From: Hyalella azteca
Taxonomy: Eukaryota; Arthropoda; Malacostraca; Amphipoda; Hyalellidae
Length of the DNA: 64,000 nt
Direction of reading: 5' to 3'
Assembly (NCBI RefSeq): GCF_000764305.2
Contig: NW_025934720.1
Location: forward strand, 868,001-932,000
The notes under the pieces: model-generated
Told to the model about the DNA's origin: nothing
Database searches by the model: none
Seen by the model: only the letters and a program-made list of their open reading frames with translations
In this document: positions 31,606 through 42,390 of the stretch, piece by piece
How positions within the stretch are numbered: position 1 is the stretch's first letter
How the letters are laid out: the number at the start of each line of letters is the position of its first letter
Position numbers and translations under genes: made by a program

Positions 31606-34556
31606 TTCATCAAATCATCAAAGGAACAGAAAACATTCCCTCTCACTAGCCGCAATTTGTTTATTAATGAGGTCTTGAAGTGCAAAAGTGCATAATATTG
31701 CTAACCAGGGAGGGCTTTGTAGAACATTATTGTTTAATCAAATGCGATTATCATTTGCATTCTATATTTCATGCACTATTTCTTTCATACACACACAAGG
31801 AGATTGCGGAAAAATCGCAAATACCACTCTGATTTTTTGTTTCCAATATTGACAATGCAGATAAACTTTGCTGGACTTGTTCATTCCTCCAAAAGAACGC
31901 GTAACCCAATGTTGAATAATGGATTCAACTGTACCAGTTTATTTCATACCAGTTTATACCAGGTCATGTACCAGCTTATTTCATAAATATTATATGTGGG
32001 AGAAATCCGCACTTGTTGTATCAGTTTATACTGTAACTGGGAACTCATTAAGACATCTCGTCAACTCCTATTTTATAACAGAACTTTTATTTTCAAGGTT
32101 AACTTTAGTTTGATTTATCAAATGTTATTAGCATTAGTATTACAAAGAAAGAATTGGAGTAGGAATGTCAAAGCCGCCAGAGCCCAGAAGGTCGATGGCG
32201 TGACATATTATGCGGTCGCTAATGGTCGTTTCTTCCCAGCCTAATGGATGATCTCGCCTTTGGTGAACCTAATTCTTCGGATGTCTCTAGCAGACACCTC
32301 CTAAATGTCGGCAGCTTGACAGCACTGTGCTCCCGTGCATTTATTACTTAGTTTTCGGGGTGTTTAATTCACTATATTTTCCAGAGAACCGTTTTTTTTA
32401 ACAATATAATTCCCATGTTCAATTTAATTAATTTTTCTACCACATCCTCTTCCAAAATGATTCAATAAATGCACCGGATCTCGTCCTTCATCTTCCGTAC
32501 TCCACATTGCAGAGAAATATTTAATCACTTAAATCTTCTCACTTTATAAGTCCTTAAAACTCTCATCAAAAACTCTTTGGGATTCATCTCATAATAAGTT
32601 AATTAATTAATTCAATGCCCGTGCCTTTTCTCTGGCTATGTTGAGTTTTTGAGGGACGTGTTTTGATTGAACTCATACACTGGGAGTTATTATTTGCGTT
32701 GCTTCATATTCGCCCTAAAATAATCAAATTACACAACAAGGGGGCTTGTATTATTTGTCTCAATGTTTCCTCGGATCGGAATGAGCTTGTTGGCAAAAGA
32801 CCAATATTTATACCAATAGTACTATCTATTTTGCGCCTTACTGTGTAAATTGGACTCAATATTGTTTTCTGTTCAAGGTATAATGAATTCATACGTGGAA
32901 TATGCTTGTATCGAGGCAAATGCAATACTCCCGATGGTTTTTCCTCATTATTATTGCTCCTGGAATGCTCGAAATGTTCAATCAAATTTGATGCCGACCA
33001 ATGGGTTACTAAGGTTCAATGGCGGTTTTTTAAGGGCCCTGGAATGCTATCGATATCCTTTTCCGTTCGATAAGACTCTCCAGCTTTGCTGAAAACTGCC
33101 GGTCTGAAAAACTGCAGTTATTGGCTTTCTCGGCCAACGTCCATCATTATTCATGCTGATGCCGGGGGCAAAAACCCGGAAACGAGACTCGCGACTTAAT
33201 TTCAAATCTTTCATTGTGTTGAGCGTTGGCTTCATTTTTTTATACGAAGAATTCATCAGAATGCAAGTGGCATAAAAGGCTAGTGAGAGAATTCTTATTT
33301 TTGCTTTTGAATGCCGCTATCGAGTCTGAATGGGCCATCAAAACTGGCTGGCAAGTTGAGAGGTTTTTACGGGAGCGCGGACTTTAATAAAGTAAAAAAA
33401 ATTAAGCATTAGAATCGTCAACAGAATGCTGGTCATATCTTCATTGTCTTTTTATTTGTTCCCGAGCGTCCCAGGATTATTGAATTTTTTTTATATTTTC
33501 ATAGTAACACAAAGTGACGTATGTTTATGTTTCGCCATTGGTTTTCAAATTCAGTAAGGTAATATAAGCAAGATCTTCAATAGAGATAATTATTTTGAAC
33601 TCTAATTAAATCATGAATGAAATTTTACTGTCCAATTGAGCTGAAACTTTAATTTATTTCTCAAATGCATCCATGCAGCCAAATAACTCTTTACGCGAGG
33701 CATCCACGCAATTCATTACTCAATGTTAAATTTCCTTAAAATTTTAACATAGTGCGCCTGACTCGCATTCTCTCTGAAAATGTTCATTTGAATAATAATT
33801 CACCGTGGTTGGTGTGCTGTTATGCATCCTTACTACTGATAAAGAAATTTTGAAGGAAAAAATGCTTCTATATAATTTTTTTTCGGACATGACACTACTC
33901 TCATTTTGAAGAACTTTTACTAGGCCATCGATTAAAACTTGTTTCAGGAAAATCCATTCAGCCGTTTTTGAGTTACACAAGTTTGAACACAAACTTTATA
34001 TTTTACTTGATATTTCTAGCTCGAATTTAGTATTGAAATTGATGATTAACTTGTTTCCTAAATTTCTATTTCAGGGCTGCTTGCGTCATGGACAGTTAAC
34101 GTCATTTTATTGTTGCCTGCAGAACTTGCACTTTTCTGATTCACTAAAACAGTATTTTGAGCTTTTCCCATCACGCTATGTTATTTTACGTTCCTAAGTT
34201 TTTTATTGCTTTGCTTCCCTTGTTGTTTTCTTATCGCTGAGTAAATATTCAGTGAAGAAATTCGCTTATGTTGGCACTCCACCGGACACTAAAACAGCGT
34301 TCAAAGTTTAATGATATTTTTCTTGTGTGATTGAAACCAACAATTTTCTTTCGCATTTAAGAAACTTGAAAATTATGAGAAAATAAAAATAACATTGTGA
34401 AGTTTCCTTTACTTAATTTAAAACAAAATTGAGGAAATTACGTAACCGATGTTCACTAAGTTTGGAGTTATATAATTTATGCATGGCTCATCGCGAGGTC
34501 AGCGACTGCGTGGGAGTGAGTATCGGACATCGGCACCGCAGTTCACCGAACTGTTT
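31606..34556. other. Non-coding stretch with one speculative exon
   Basis: Frames at 31771-31986, 31919-32113, 32704-32985 (minus), 33047-33256 (minus) and 33744-33992 (minus) show no domains. Overlapping frames on both strands near 32700-33250 suggest chance. The only splice-supported segment is 34075-34197. Confidence 0.4.
34075..34197 (+). other. Speculative 3'-terminal exon
   Basis: The acceptor CTAAATTTCTATTTCAG ends at 34074. In phase 0 the following frame is open for 40 codons (GCLRHGQLTS start, SRYVILRS end) to a TAA at 34195-34197. Other phases stop early. The phase matches the 87-nt phase 0-0 segment at 19731-19817 but not the large exon. No homology is recognised. Confidence 0.15.
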
Positions 34557-34795
34557 CCGATATCCACGCAGAGCTTCAGGGATATCCACTATCCTCCGAT
34601 ATCCACGCAGAGCTTCAGGGATATCCACTATCCTCCGATATCCACGCAGAGCTTCAGGGATATCCACTATCCAGTCCACGCAGAGCTTCAGGGATATCCA
34701 CTATCCAGTTCACGCAGAGCTTCAGGGATATCCACTATCCAGTCCACGCAGAGCTTCAGGGATATCCACTATCCAGGGGATATCCACTATCCAGC
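34557..34795. repeat. 39/34-bp tandem array with GATATC palindromes
   Basis: Three 39-bp units start CCGATATCCACGCAGAG at 34557, 34596 and 34635. They are followed by about three 34-bp units in which the leading CCGATAT is replaced by AGT, and a truncated last unit. Each unit carries CAGGGATATCCACTATCC. The 39-to-34 change suggests one deletion followed by amplification of the shorter form. The overlapping frames at 34429-34818 repeat the same peptides in different frames and are artefacts. Confidence 0.85.
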
Positions 34796-37012
34796 TACTC
34801 GGTAGTGTTCCTCGTTAATGATTCTGCAAAGCTGCCTGATGTTGAAGCTGTCGTCTCTTTGACTGTTATTTTCATGTTGTGCTCAGAGATTGCTGTACAT
34901 ATTGCCGGTGAAGTTATTTATACATCCTATGATGCATATAAGATGTTTGTACGCGGCATTGTTCTACATAATACATCACTTAATGCGGAATCATAAGATG
35001 ATATACTTGAAAATGCGATTTTTTAATGAAAGCCTTTTGTACATTCAATGCCTGTTATGATTTAAGACAACAATGAAATGATGTCAAAACCCGACGCTAG
35101 TGCTACCTTGCTCGAGCTCTCACCTTATGTTAGTTTTGCTTGGAAAGTGAAACAATCAATATACTATTTTCGATTAACTAACAGTTTCTCGTTCTGCATA
35201 GACGTTATAACTTAAGAGGTCGATTTTGTGAATAATCATTTTACAATTCAACTATAAGTCTGAAATTTCAATACTATATATCAATCAAAAAATCGCTATG
35301 CCGTTTAACATCAATAATAAATGCACTGGTATTGGCATAATAACATCTAACTGCCAGGCCTACCTCAACTGAGTGCACTGTAACAAGTTTCAAAATTTTC
35401 TATATTTTATACGATCGTAGCGGTTCAATAATTTAAGCCCATCTGCTTATTAAATATATCATTTTTTAATGTTTAAAAATAATCTGTTTGATCTCACCTT
35501 GCGCAAACAAATAGATCTTGCAAGAATCAGCTAGCACGGGAAAATTTCATGCTTGATTGATTTGATTCATTTTCATGATCGCCAATCCATCTAAGCAAAC
35601 AGGGAAATCTAATATGTCGCTTCACTTCTCCATCGTCTATAGAACACCATTATTATGATGGTGCAACATCATAATAATGCATAATGTAATGCTCTCAATA
35701 ATTCACGGTCCTTGTCGTAGTAGCCAGCGTAAAATTTTCTCCCAGTGTTACATCAGTGGAATGGTTTGTTGGAACCCCATATATATACTTACTTTCATTG
35801 ATAATGATGTACGTCTCGTATATGTTGGCTACCTGGGGTGCATTTCTATTATAATCACCCAGTAAATCTCCCCATGCCTTGTATGCATCACTCTAACTAA
35901 TTCTCCTGAACGTAAAGTTAATTAGCTGCGCTAATCAGGCAAAGCTTATAGCGCTCAGTTGCTTCTGTCAAGCTGCCGCACTCACTGCCCCAAATTCGAT
36001 CTTGCTCACGGGTATTATTTTTATTACAGTCTCTTTGATATGCATTATTACGAAACTTTCATTCTGGTTGCAATCCCTCGTGCCACAGACGCGTTTTGTT
36101 GCCAACAGATGTGTCAGCAGCATGTGCTATTTCAATTTAGAATATTTCCATTGTGTACAATGCAATTATGTTCATACCTCGTGATATCTTGCCCACTAAA
36201 CTGTACTCGACAGTCTCATGTTTTCGTCAGGTGTATTGTCTTATAGCCCACCTGCGAAAATGGCAAGACTTTGAATTGCTTTTAATATTACGTCAACAGA
36301 CCTTTAGCTTTTTGTCTGGCTGACTTGCTGCAATTCTTAACCATCGTATTACGTTTCAAATCTCCACAGAATCTCACGTACCGGTCTGGCGTAAAAATCG
36401 TATTGTTATTTTGTCTGCTTTCGTGGCTTCTTTGTGCAACGATTGGAGGAAGCCATGATTAGATCATATGTAATTACCGGAGCGTATTTGGGCATCTTCT
36501 AATTTACCAATTACCAATTAGCCAGCGAGTTGCGTTGCAAACTTTTTCACGCAATTTAAAATCTGATGTATTGGGTTATCTCTGCTCTGCTCCTTCTATT
36601 TCCTACACTGCAATGATTTATAATTTTTCAACGACGTCTGCACGCATGATTGTCTGTGCCGACCATCACGTGAACCCTCTGCAGGTGAGGGAACCCAAAC
36701 ACGTGCGCTTGCCGGCATATTACCTCCCCTCACAACGAGGGTATATTTATATAATTACGAAGCTGGGTAAAGATGCACCATTGTAACAAGGTGCAGGAAT
36801 TCTTTATTCTTATCATACGCCTAAACAAGTTCATGCAAACTCGAACGCCTCACCTGTTATCAAATTTCATCCTAAGTTTGAAATTTTGTAGCGGCTTTTG
36901 TAAAGCTGAAGCATCTTCAGGCCCTTTATATCGGAGGCTGCGGCTTGAATTTCCTCCCATTATTTAACAAACTTGCCTCACTGAACTAGTTTGAGCTTCG
37001 CTTCGGAAGCTC
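34796..37012. other. Non-coding stretch
   Basis: Scattered short frames (34805-34996, 35677-35865, 35959-36246, 36535-36786) lack domains and splice support. Apart from the inverted repeat at 35648-35679 nothing structured is visible. Confidence 0.45.
35648..35679. repeat. Perfect 13-bp inverted repeat
   Basis: CATTATTATGATG and its exact complement CATCATAATAATG flank a 6-nt loop (GTGCAA). It is a simple cruciform or hairpin. AT-rich composition makes chance more likely than for the GC-rich hairpin at 2067. Confidence 0.6.
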
Positions 37013-37095
37013 GGTTACATCGGTTTTCTAGTTACACGGGATTTCTAGTTACATTAGTTTTATGGTTACATTGTATTTATGGTTACATTAGATCC
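37013..37095. repeat. 17-bp tandem repeat, about 5 copies
   Basis: GTTACAT or GTTACAC followed by a T-rich spacer (TAGTTTTATG) recurs every 17-18 bp between the GTTACATCGG near 37014 and the GTTACATTAG near 37083. It is degenerate. Confidence 0.65.
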
Positions 37096-37355
37096 TGCAG
37101 CATCTAATTGGAATATTTGTATGAATATTCTGTATTTCTGAAAAGCGAGAAACAACAAGAAAATGAACCATTGTGTATAGTCTATTTAACCAGTAAATAG
37201 AATACTTGAAAACCCCGTAGAGCGTGCGTGGTTATGCTACTTTGCTTTGGGCTTCGTTGCAAAGTTTCGTGCAGTGAACGTCGGCACCTGCTGTGGTTTG
37301 GTTCAGATATTGACCTTATGACAGTATGATGAGTTTAGGACGTCGTAGTCCACGG

Positions 37356-37712
37356 TCACGCTGATGCGCCGCCTTCGTCGTCCTCCGTCTCCGAGTCATC
37401 GTCGGATGTAACGTTGGACATGTTCCGTCTATTTGCCCTCCTTTGGGCCACCTGATGCAAGATGCTGTTGCATGTCACTTGCTGAGGGTGACTTCCCATT
37501 ACTGGACAGTCTGGGATCTTTTTCAACCACTTGTCCAGTCGTCTCTTGAATGTTGCAAGAGTAAACTCCCCTCCTCTCAGCGCTTTTGGCAAGACATTAA
37601 AGAGCCTCGGTCCTACCACGGACAGTGATCCCTCACGAAGAGTCTGTACTCTGGCCGTGGCTCGGTTATTAAATGGGGGAATCCTGCACACAAGATATTG
37701 CTTTAATGTGTT
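37356..37712 (-). mobile_element. C-terminal remnant of a non-LTR (LINE) retrotransposon polyprotein
   Basis: A minus-strand frame open from 37712 (just after a TAG at 37713-37715) to the TGA at 37356 carries hallmark C-terminal motifs of CR1/Jockey-like LINE ORF2 products. These are PPFNNRATARVQTLREGS, GPRLFNVLPKALR and TFKRRLDKWLKKIPDCP, followed by an acidic tail (SDDDSETEDDEGG). In intact elements this lies downstream of the reverse transcriptase domain; here the catalytic part is missing, so the copy is 5'-truncated or broken. Similar tails are common in crustacean, cnidarian and lancelet genomes (established knowledge, no search run). The domain is known to be repeat-derived and is not expected to act alone. 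Exact family is uncertain. Confidence 0.75.
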
Positions 37713-38480
37713 CTATTGTAAATTGTTCTGTATGTTCTGCTGCAATAACATTTGCGATAAGTGTAAATATACGAATTTAGTGTTAGTATAAGACCTTATT
37801 TGGAAAACTGATTTCTTTCTAGGGATCTTTTCTTGTTGAAGCCTATTACCTATCCTCCGCTCCTGCAGTGCTCTGTTTATCTTGTAGTCGGGTTAATTCA
37901 ACTTAATGTTCTCATATTCTAGTTGGGAATGATTGCCAGTTTTGTCGTCCTTCGTTTTGTTTCGTTTTTGAATAAATGTTGGTGCAGAAGTCATTTAAAT
38001 AAACCTCGCCACGCAAAATCATCACAGATACAAAGGTAACTCCTTACGTTTAAAGCCTATTCTGTATTTATAGGTCTACTTTTTTCTATACACGTTTACA
38101 TATATAATTTTTCTTGACTACATTTAATTCTCATGAATGTGAATTGAAATTATTTTAACCAAATTAACGCTGTGTTAAGTTGTATTAGATTTCAAGAGTG
38201 GGAAACTTCACTTTCAGGAGAGAATTCAATGTCTTCAATCGAGCAAAGTATTTTTTCACTAATATCGTAAATCCGGTGTTAAATTGAGCTGAACATTCAC
38301 TAACACATTCTTTTCTGTACTATTTTCGTCATCTCTAAAACCTTTGATGGTTAGTGAAACTCGGAGGAAAGTGTTTCAAAGTGTGTGTTTTTAGAATGAT
38401 AAACTCGTTGCAATTCCTCTAGTCTGTTTTAAGTAGCGCTCCTCGTGTTACGTTTGCCAGCAAACCTTATTGACTCTACT
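37713..38480. other. Non-coding flank of the LINE remnant
   Basis: AT-rich. Some of it may be further LINE sequence too decayed to read. No frame with reverse transcriptase motifs was found. Confidence 0.4.
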
Positions 38481-38742
38481 ACATTACCCCGCGTCTGCCC
38501 ATTCTCTGCATCAACAGAGTCTTTAACAGCTCACTGCTCACGCTCACACATTACCCTGCGTCTGCTCATCCTCTGCATCAACAGAGTCTTTAACAGCTCA
38601 CTGATCACGCTTACACATTACCCTGCGTCTGCTCATCCACTGCATCAACAGAGTCTTTAACAGCTCACTGCTCACACATTACCCTGCGTCTGCTCATCCA
38701 CTGCATCAACAGAGTCTTTAACAGCTCACTGCTCACGCTGAC
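38481..38742. repeat. 67-bp tandem array, about 4 copies
   Basis: ACATTACCC starts at 38481, 38548, 38615 and 38676 (67, 67 and 61 bp). Units share GCGTCTG, CTCTGCATCAACAGAGT and CTTTAACAGCTCACTG. The third unit lost 6 bp (the CGCT(C/T)A after GCTCA). Each unit contains CTCTGCATCAACAGAG, an imperfect hairpin. Confidence 0.85.
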
Positions 38743-40390
38743 CACCGTGAAGAAGATATTTTTAAGGTTGGTATTTATGTTTAACTGATAAAATATGCCA
38801 AGTGCGCTTACCATTAATGCTTCTTATTTTTTCAAAAAGAGCAGGTTTTCCCGCACCATTTCAGGTTAACCAAGTTAGAATTTTTCCCGGGTAAAAAACA
38901 TGGAGCAAAAAAACGGTAAAATAAAACATTCAAAATTTTTACTCTTTTCTAACATGCTTGTTCTCAGCAGTTCCGATCAAAAAGTTTGAATTTCATACCT
39001 GATTTGATGTACCGATTAGACCGGTAATATCTCAATACGGTAGTTACAATGAATAGGCGTTAGAAAGATAAATATGTTTCCGATACCAGATTTCGAATAT
39101 ACACTTAAATACCCCAAATTCTTTGACTCTATCGATGAAAAATATCGATTTGAGTCCGCGTGTTGTAGCAACTAGCACTTCACACAGCTAAAGTGTTAAG
39201 GTGTATACTAATCCTTGCAGTTTATTATTTGATGTTAGGCTCTTTATGTTTCAGGTTGTTATAACACTGAACTAGTGAGACAAGCTAAAAATATTAACGT
39301 TAGGCATAGAGAAAAATAATTGAATGTGCATTCTTACCCATGGGAAAGACGTCGCTGAAATCTTATCTAGCTTAACTTCCTATAAAAGACGCCAAATGTG
39401 TTCCTTTTAAGGCAGTCATCACCCAGAAAAGACCAACTTGTTTTGTCAGTCAGCTATAGGCTTGTCTTTTCTAGAGTTTCTTTTCTCGATCTCGTGTCAA
39501 CGAAGCCAAATGGAGACCAGGCTGAGGTCCAGCTTCTTAGCAGCTTTGCCAGTCTTTCCGCCGTACCTTTCACGGGATTACCTCTCGACCGAAGCAGCGA
39601 CTTTCACCTGAGCTGAATGCTGTGTTCCTAAGACCAAATTCAACCGGGGGCTATTGGGCAAATTCGATGCTCGTCTCTTGCGAAGCGCGCCTAATTTTGA
39701 GTAACTATTTTTCAGCTTACCCTAACGTTAGAAATGAGTTTTATGTATCGGTGACGTTATTGAGAGGATATATTAAGCCAAAATGTTCAATTTCTTTCTC
39801 CTTAAGAGTAAATAATAATTTATTAACAATGTTTGATAGGCATATAAGTGAATGTTACAACGATGAAAATCCACGAGATAAAGTAGCCATCAACGATGTA
39901 AAATAGCCATCAACGATAAAAATTCAAGCCTTTTGAAGTTAAATAACTTTGTCTGAGGAAGTTTGAAGTATTTTGAATGCATTCTTGAGGGCTTTTGTGG
40001 ACTGGAGCTAACTCTGGATTTCCATAATTTTATTCAAAACATCATAAAATAATATCCTTCCCATAATTCTATTAAATAATTTTCTGGAAAATTTTCATTT
40101 AATTTTTGTCAGGCGATTTGATTTTTTTAATGCAGTTTTGTTAGATGTAATAGTTTCGTAGTGATCAAATTCAATCATCATAATCTGAAATGCGTACATA
40201 TATAAGTAAGCAACTTATCGAATAAACTTCTCTTTCTTATGTGAAATTTAAATGCTGACTAAAATAAAATGTAAAATGATTTGAACTCACCTAGGAAGGC
40301 TTAACGTAATATTTTTTCGAGAAAAGTATCATTATGAATTGTTATTTAAATGTCAGTTGAATTTACCGTAGAGTTTTGCATCAACTAACA

Positions 40391-40424
<34 letters not shown>

Positions 40425-42135
40425 CTTCTTATTACGCAAAAGGTTAATTAAGTTCCTTCAATCACTTCGGGTGCGATGGAAAACGGACTGAATGTCTAAT
40501 ATCCTTTATTAACCTTGAAATATGTAAAATTTCAATGAACACTTCTTAAGGCTTGAACGCATATGATGTCAAACTGCCTCGGGACTACTAAAAAAATACT
40601 GTGCTATGTTGCAGCGCGTGCGGCGCAATTTCGATACCAAACTTCGAAGTAATAATTAATTTCACATTTGCCATGGATCTCGTGATAACAGAAAAGTGAA
40701 CCGAGCATTTAAATAATCCCCAAAACAACTTAAATCAGCAACTGACCAAAATGAACTGATATTTTTGCCGCATCTGGAACAACCGAAGAACGAACGATTC
40801 ATCCCTCTATTAGGTCTAAAGAAACCGCAGAAGTTGTAGGCACTACTGCACCACCACGGAGAATGCAGTATATTTCAGTAGCAGAAACAGTTGTATAAGT
40901 AGCATAACTGCAATAATAGCTCCTGTAAACCGGTATGCATTTCATAGTGTAGTAACAGGTAGCGTGCTACCTCAAATTTCAAAAGGATAACCCCAGTTAC
41001 ATCACTGAAGACTAGCAGCTCAAGCACGCTATATAACAGCAACTCCAGCAACTCACGACCGGCCAGCGCAAGGCTGCCGCGGTAATCCGTTTGAGTTTAC
41101 GTGCTTCGTTCCTAATCTATTTAAGGTCCCTCCAGATTTCCTGAACTTTTACTCCCTCGCCTTTACATTGACTAAATGTTGTTTAATTTCATTTAATTTT
41201 GTTAGAAATTCATGAAAGCTGAGATTGCCTGTAGTTCTCAAATGTCATGCTCGAATATTTTGAAAAGTGATTAAAGAGTTACATAGATTCTCCATATTTA
41301 TTCGTCTAAATGTTTAACGACATGTGGCGAAAGTGAGACTGATGTTCTAAATAGATAATTTAGAAAATTTCAAAGTAAGTATATGAAGCTTGCAATAATT
41401 TTAAATTTATACTTAATTTCAAATGCAGGGAAGATAAGACTTGGACTGCATCACGGCGCGTGATGATAAGACTTCCAAGAGGGTTGTACGTTACACACCA
41501 TCACGGAGCGCCGACTCGCATAGCCTGAAGCGCTTGTGACATACCGCCTCATTCCATTAAGATAAGCGACTCAGTATCGGGCCGTTCAATTACCGATGCT
41601 AAAGTTCTCTTTGCCGTCAATTACGGCGAATCATGTCAAGTAGGCACTTTGATGCCGTAAAATATGCTGCAAAGTAGGCAATCTCTCGCTGAGAATCAGC
41701 AGTGTACCCCCATAAATTGTACTCAAAGTGACAGCTCGACTCCATCTTGCACGGCCAAAGGAAAACAAGCTTCTCGCGACTTCCCTTCGCAAACAACCTG
41801 CTTCGACTCAAGGGAGTTTTTAAAAACGCTTGAAATTTTAGAAACTCGAAATTTTCGTGGTGAGTACGTAGTCGACGGAATGAATTTGTATTGGCTATTT
41901 ATGAACGTTTTTTAGACTTCGTCCGTTAACTAGAGATATTTTATCCAAGAATCTGTTGTATTTTAATAAAATGGGTTTGAATATTATTTACAAATGTGAT
42001 TTACGAGATGCTTTCGTAAGATTACCATGAATTGTTTGCTTTTTCGGGCAATGAATTCACTAGGTTTTTTGTCTTTTCATCTCTAAGTAAGATATGCCGT
42101 CCAAGAATATGTTTGTTGTGCTTGTCATAGAAACG
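38743..42135. other. Non-coding stretch with a CTG microsatellite
   Basis: Frames at 39398-39616, 39622-39906 and 41664-41915 are unsupported. The last ends near a GTGAGT donor-like site (about 41861) but has no acceptor upstream. Apart from the microsatellite at 40391 nothing is recognised. Confidence 0.4.
40391..40423. repeat. (GCT)11 microsatellite
   Basis: Eleven uninterrupted GCT units preceded by AACA and followed by TCTTCTT. The surroundings are non-coding in the frames that would give poly-Leu, poly-Ala or poly-Cys (plus strand), or poly-Gln, poly-Ser or poly-Ala (minus strand). A pure uninterrupted CTG/CAG tract is length-unstable. Confidence 0.95.
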
Positions 42136-42390
42136 TAGGGTAACGTGGGGCAGCGCGCCCCCCACTTTTTTTAAACTAAAATTTTGACGAAGTTTTAATT
42201 GATACGAGGTGGTTCTTTGTTTTGTTAAACTTAATAACGCAAACACTTAGCAAAACGTAAATCCGTACACTTCATCCCAGTGAAACTGTCGACCGGCGGT
42301 AGAGAACACGGATCAATATCTGCCATACTTAGCGAGAAACCCGCTATGGGCCCGTGACCCGCAGTGGGCTCGCTGCCCCATGTTACCCTA
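42136..42390. mobile_element. MITE-like non-autonomous DNA transposon (251 bp, TA flanks)
   Basis: The left end GGGTAACGTGGGGCAGCG (42138) and the right end, reverse-complemented GGGTAACATGGGGCAGCG (42388), differ at one of 18 bases; similarity continues for about 8 more bases (GC(G/A)CGCCC-like). Both ends are bordered by TA (42136-42137 and 42389-42390), as for Tc1/mariner-type target duplications. The 251-bp interior has no transposase. Thus a non-autonomous element mobilised in trans is the best reading. The minus-strand frame 42022-42246 crosses its left end and is an artefact. Confidence 0.75.

Noticed and set aside
34429..34818. ORFs of 129 and 108 codons with repeated RRASGIST or QSFRDIHY peptides
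   Set aside because: They are translations of the 39/34-bp array; the same peptides appear in different frames because 34 is not divisible by three.
41664..41915. Exon ending at a GTGAGT donor near 41861
   Set aside because: No acceptor, ATG context or domain supports the frame, and a minus-strand frame overlaps it.
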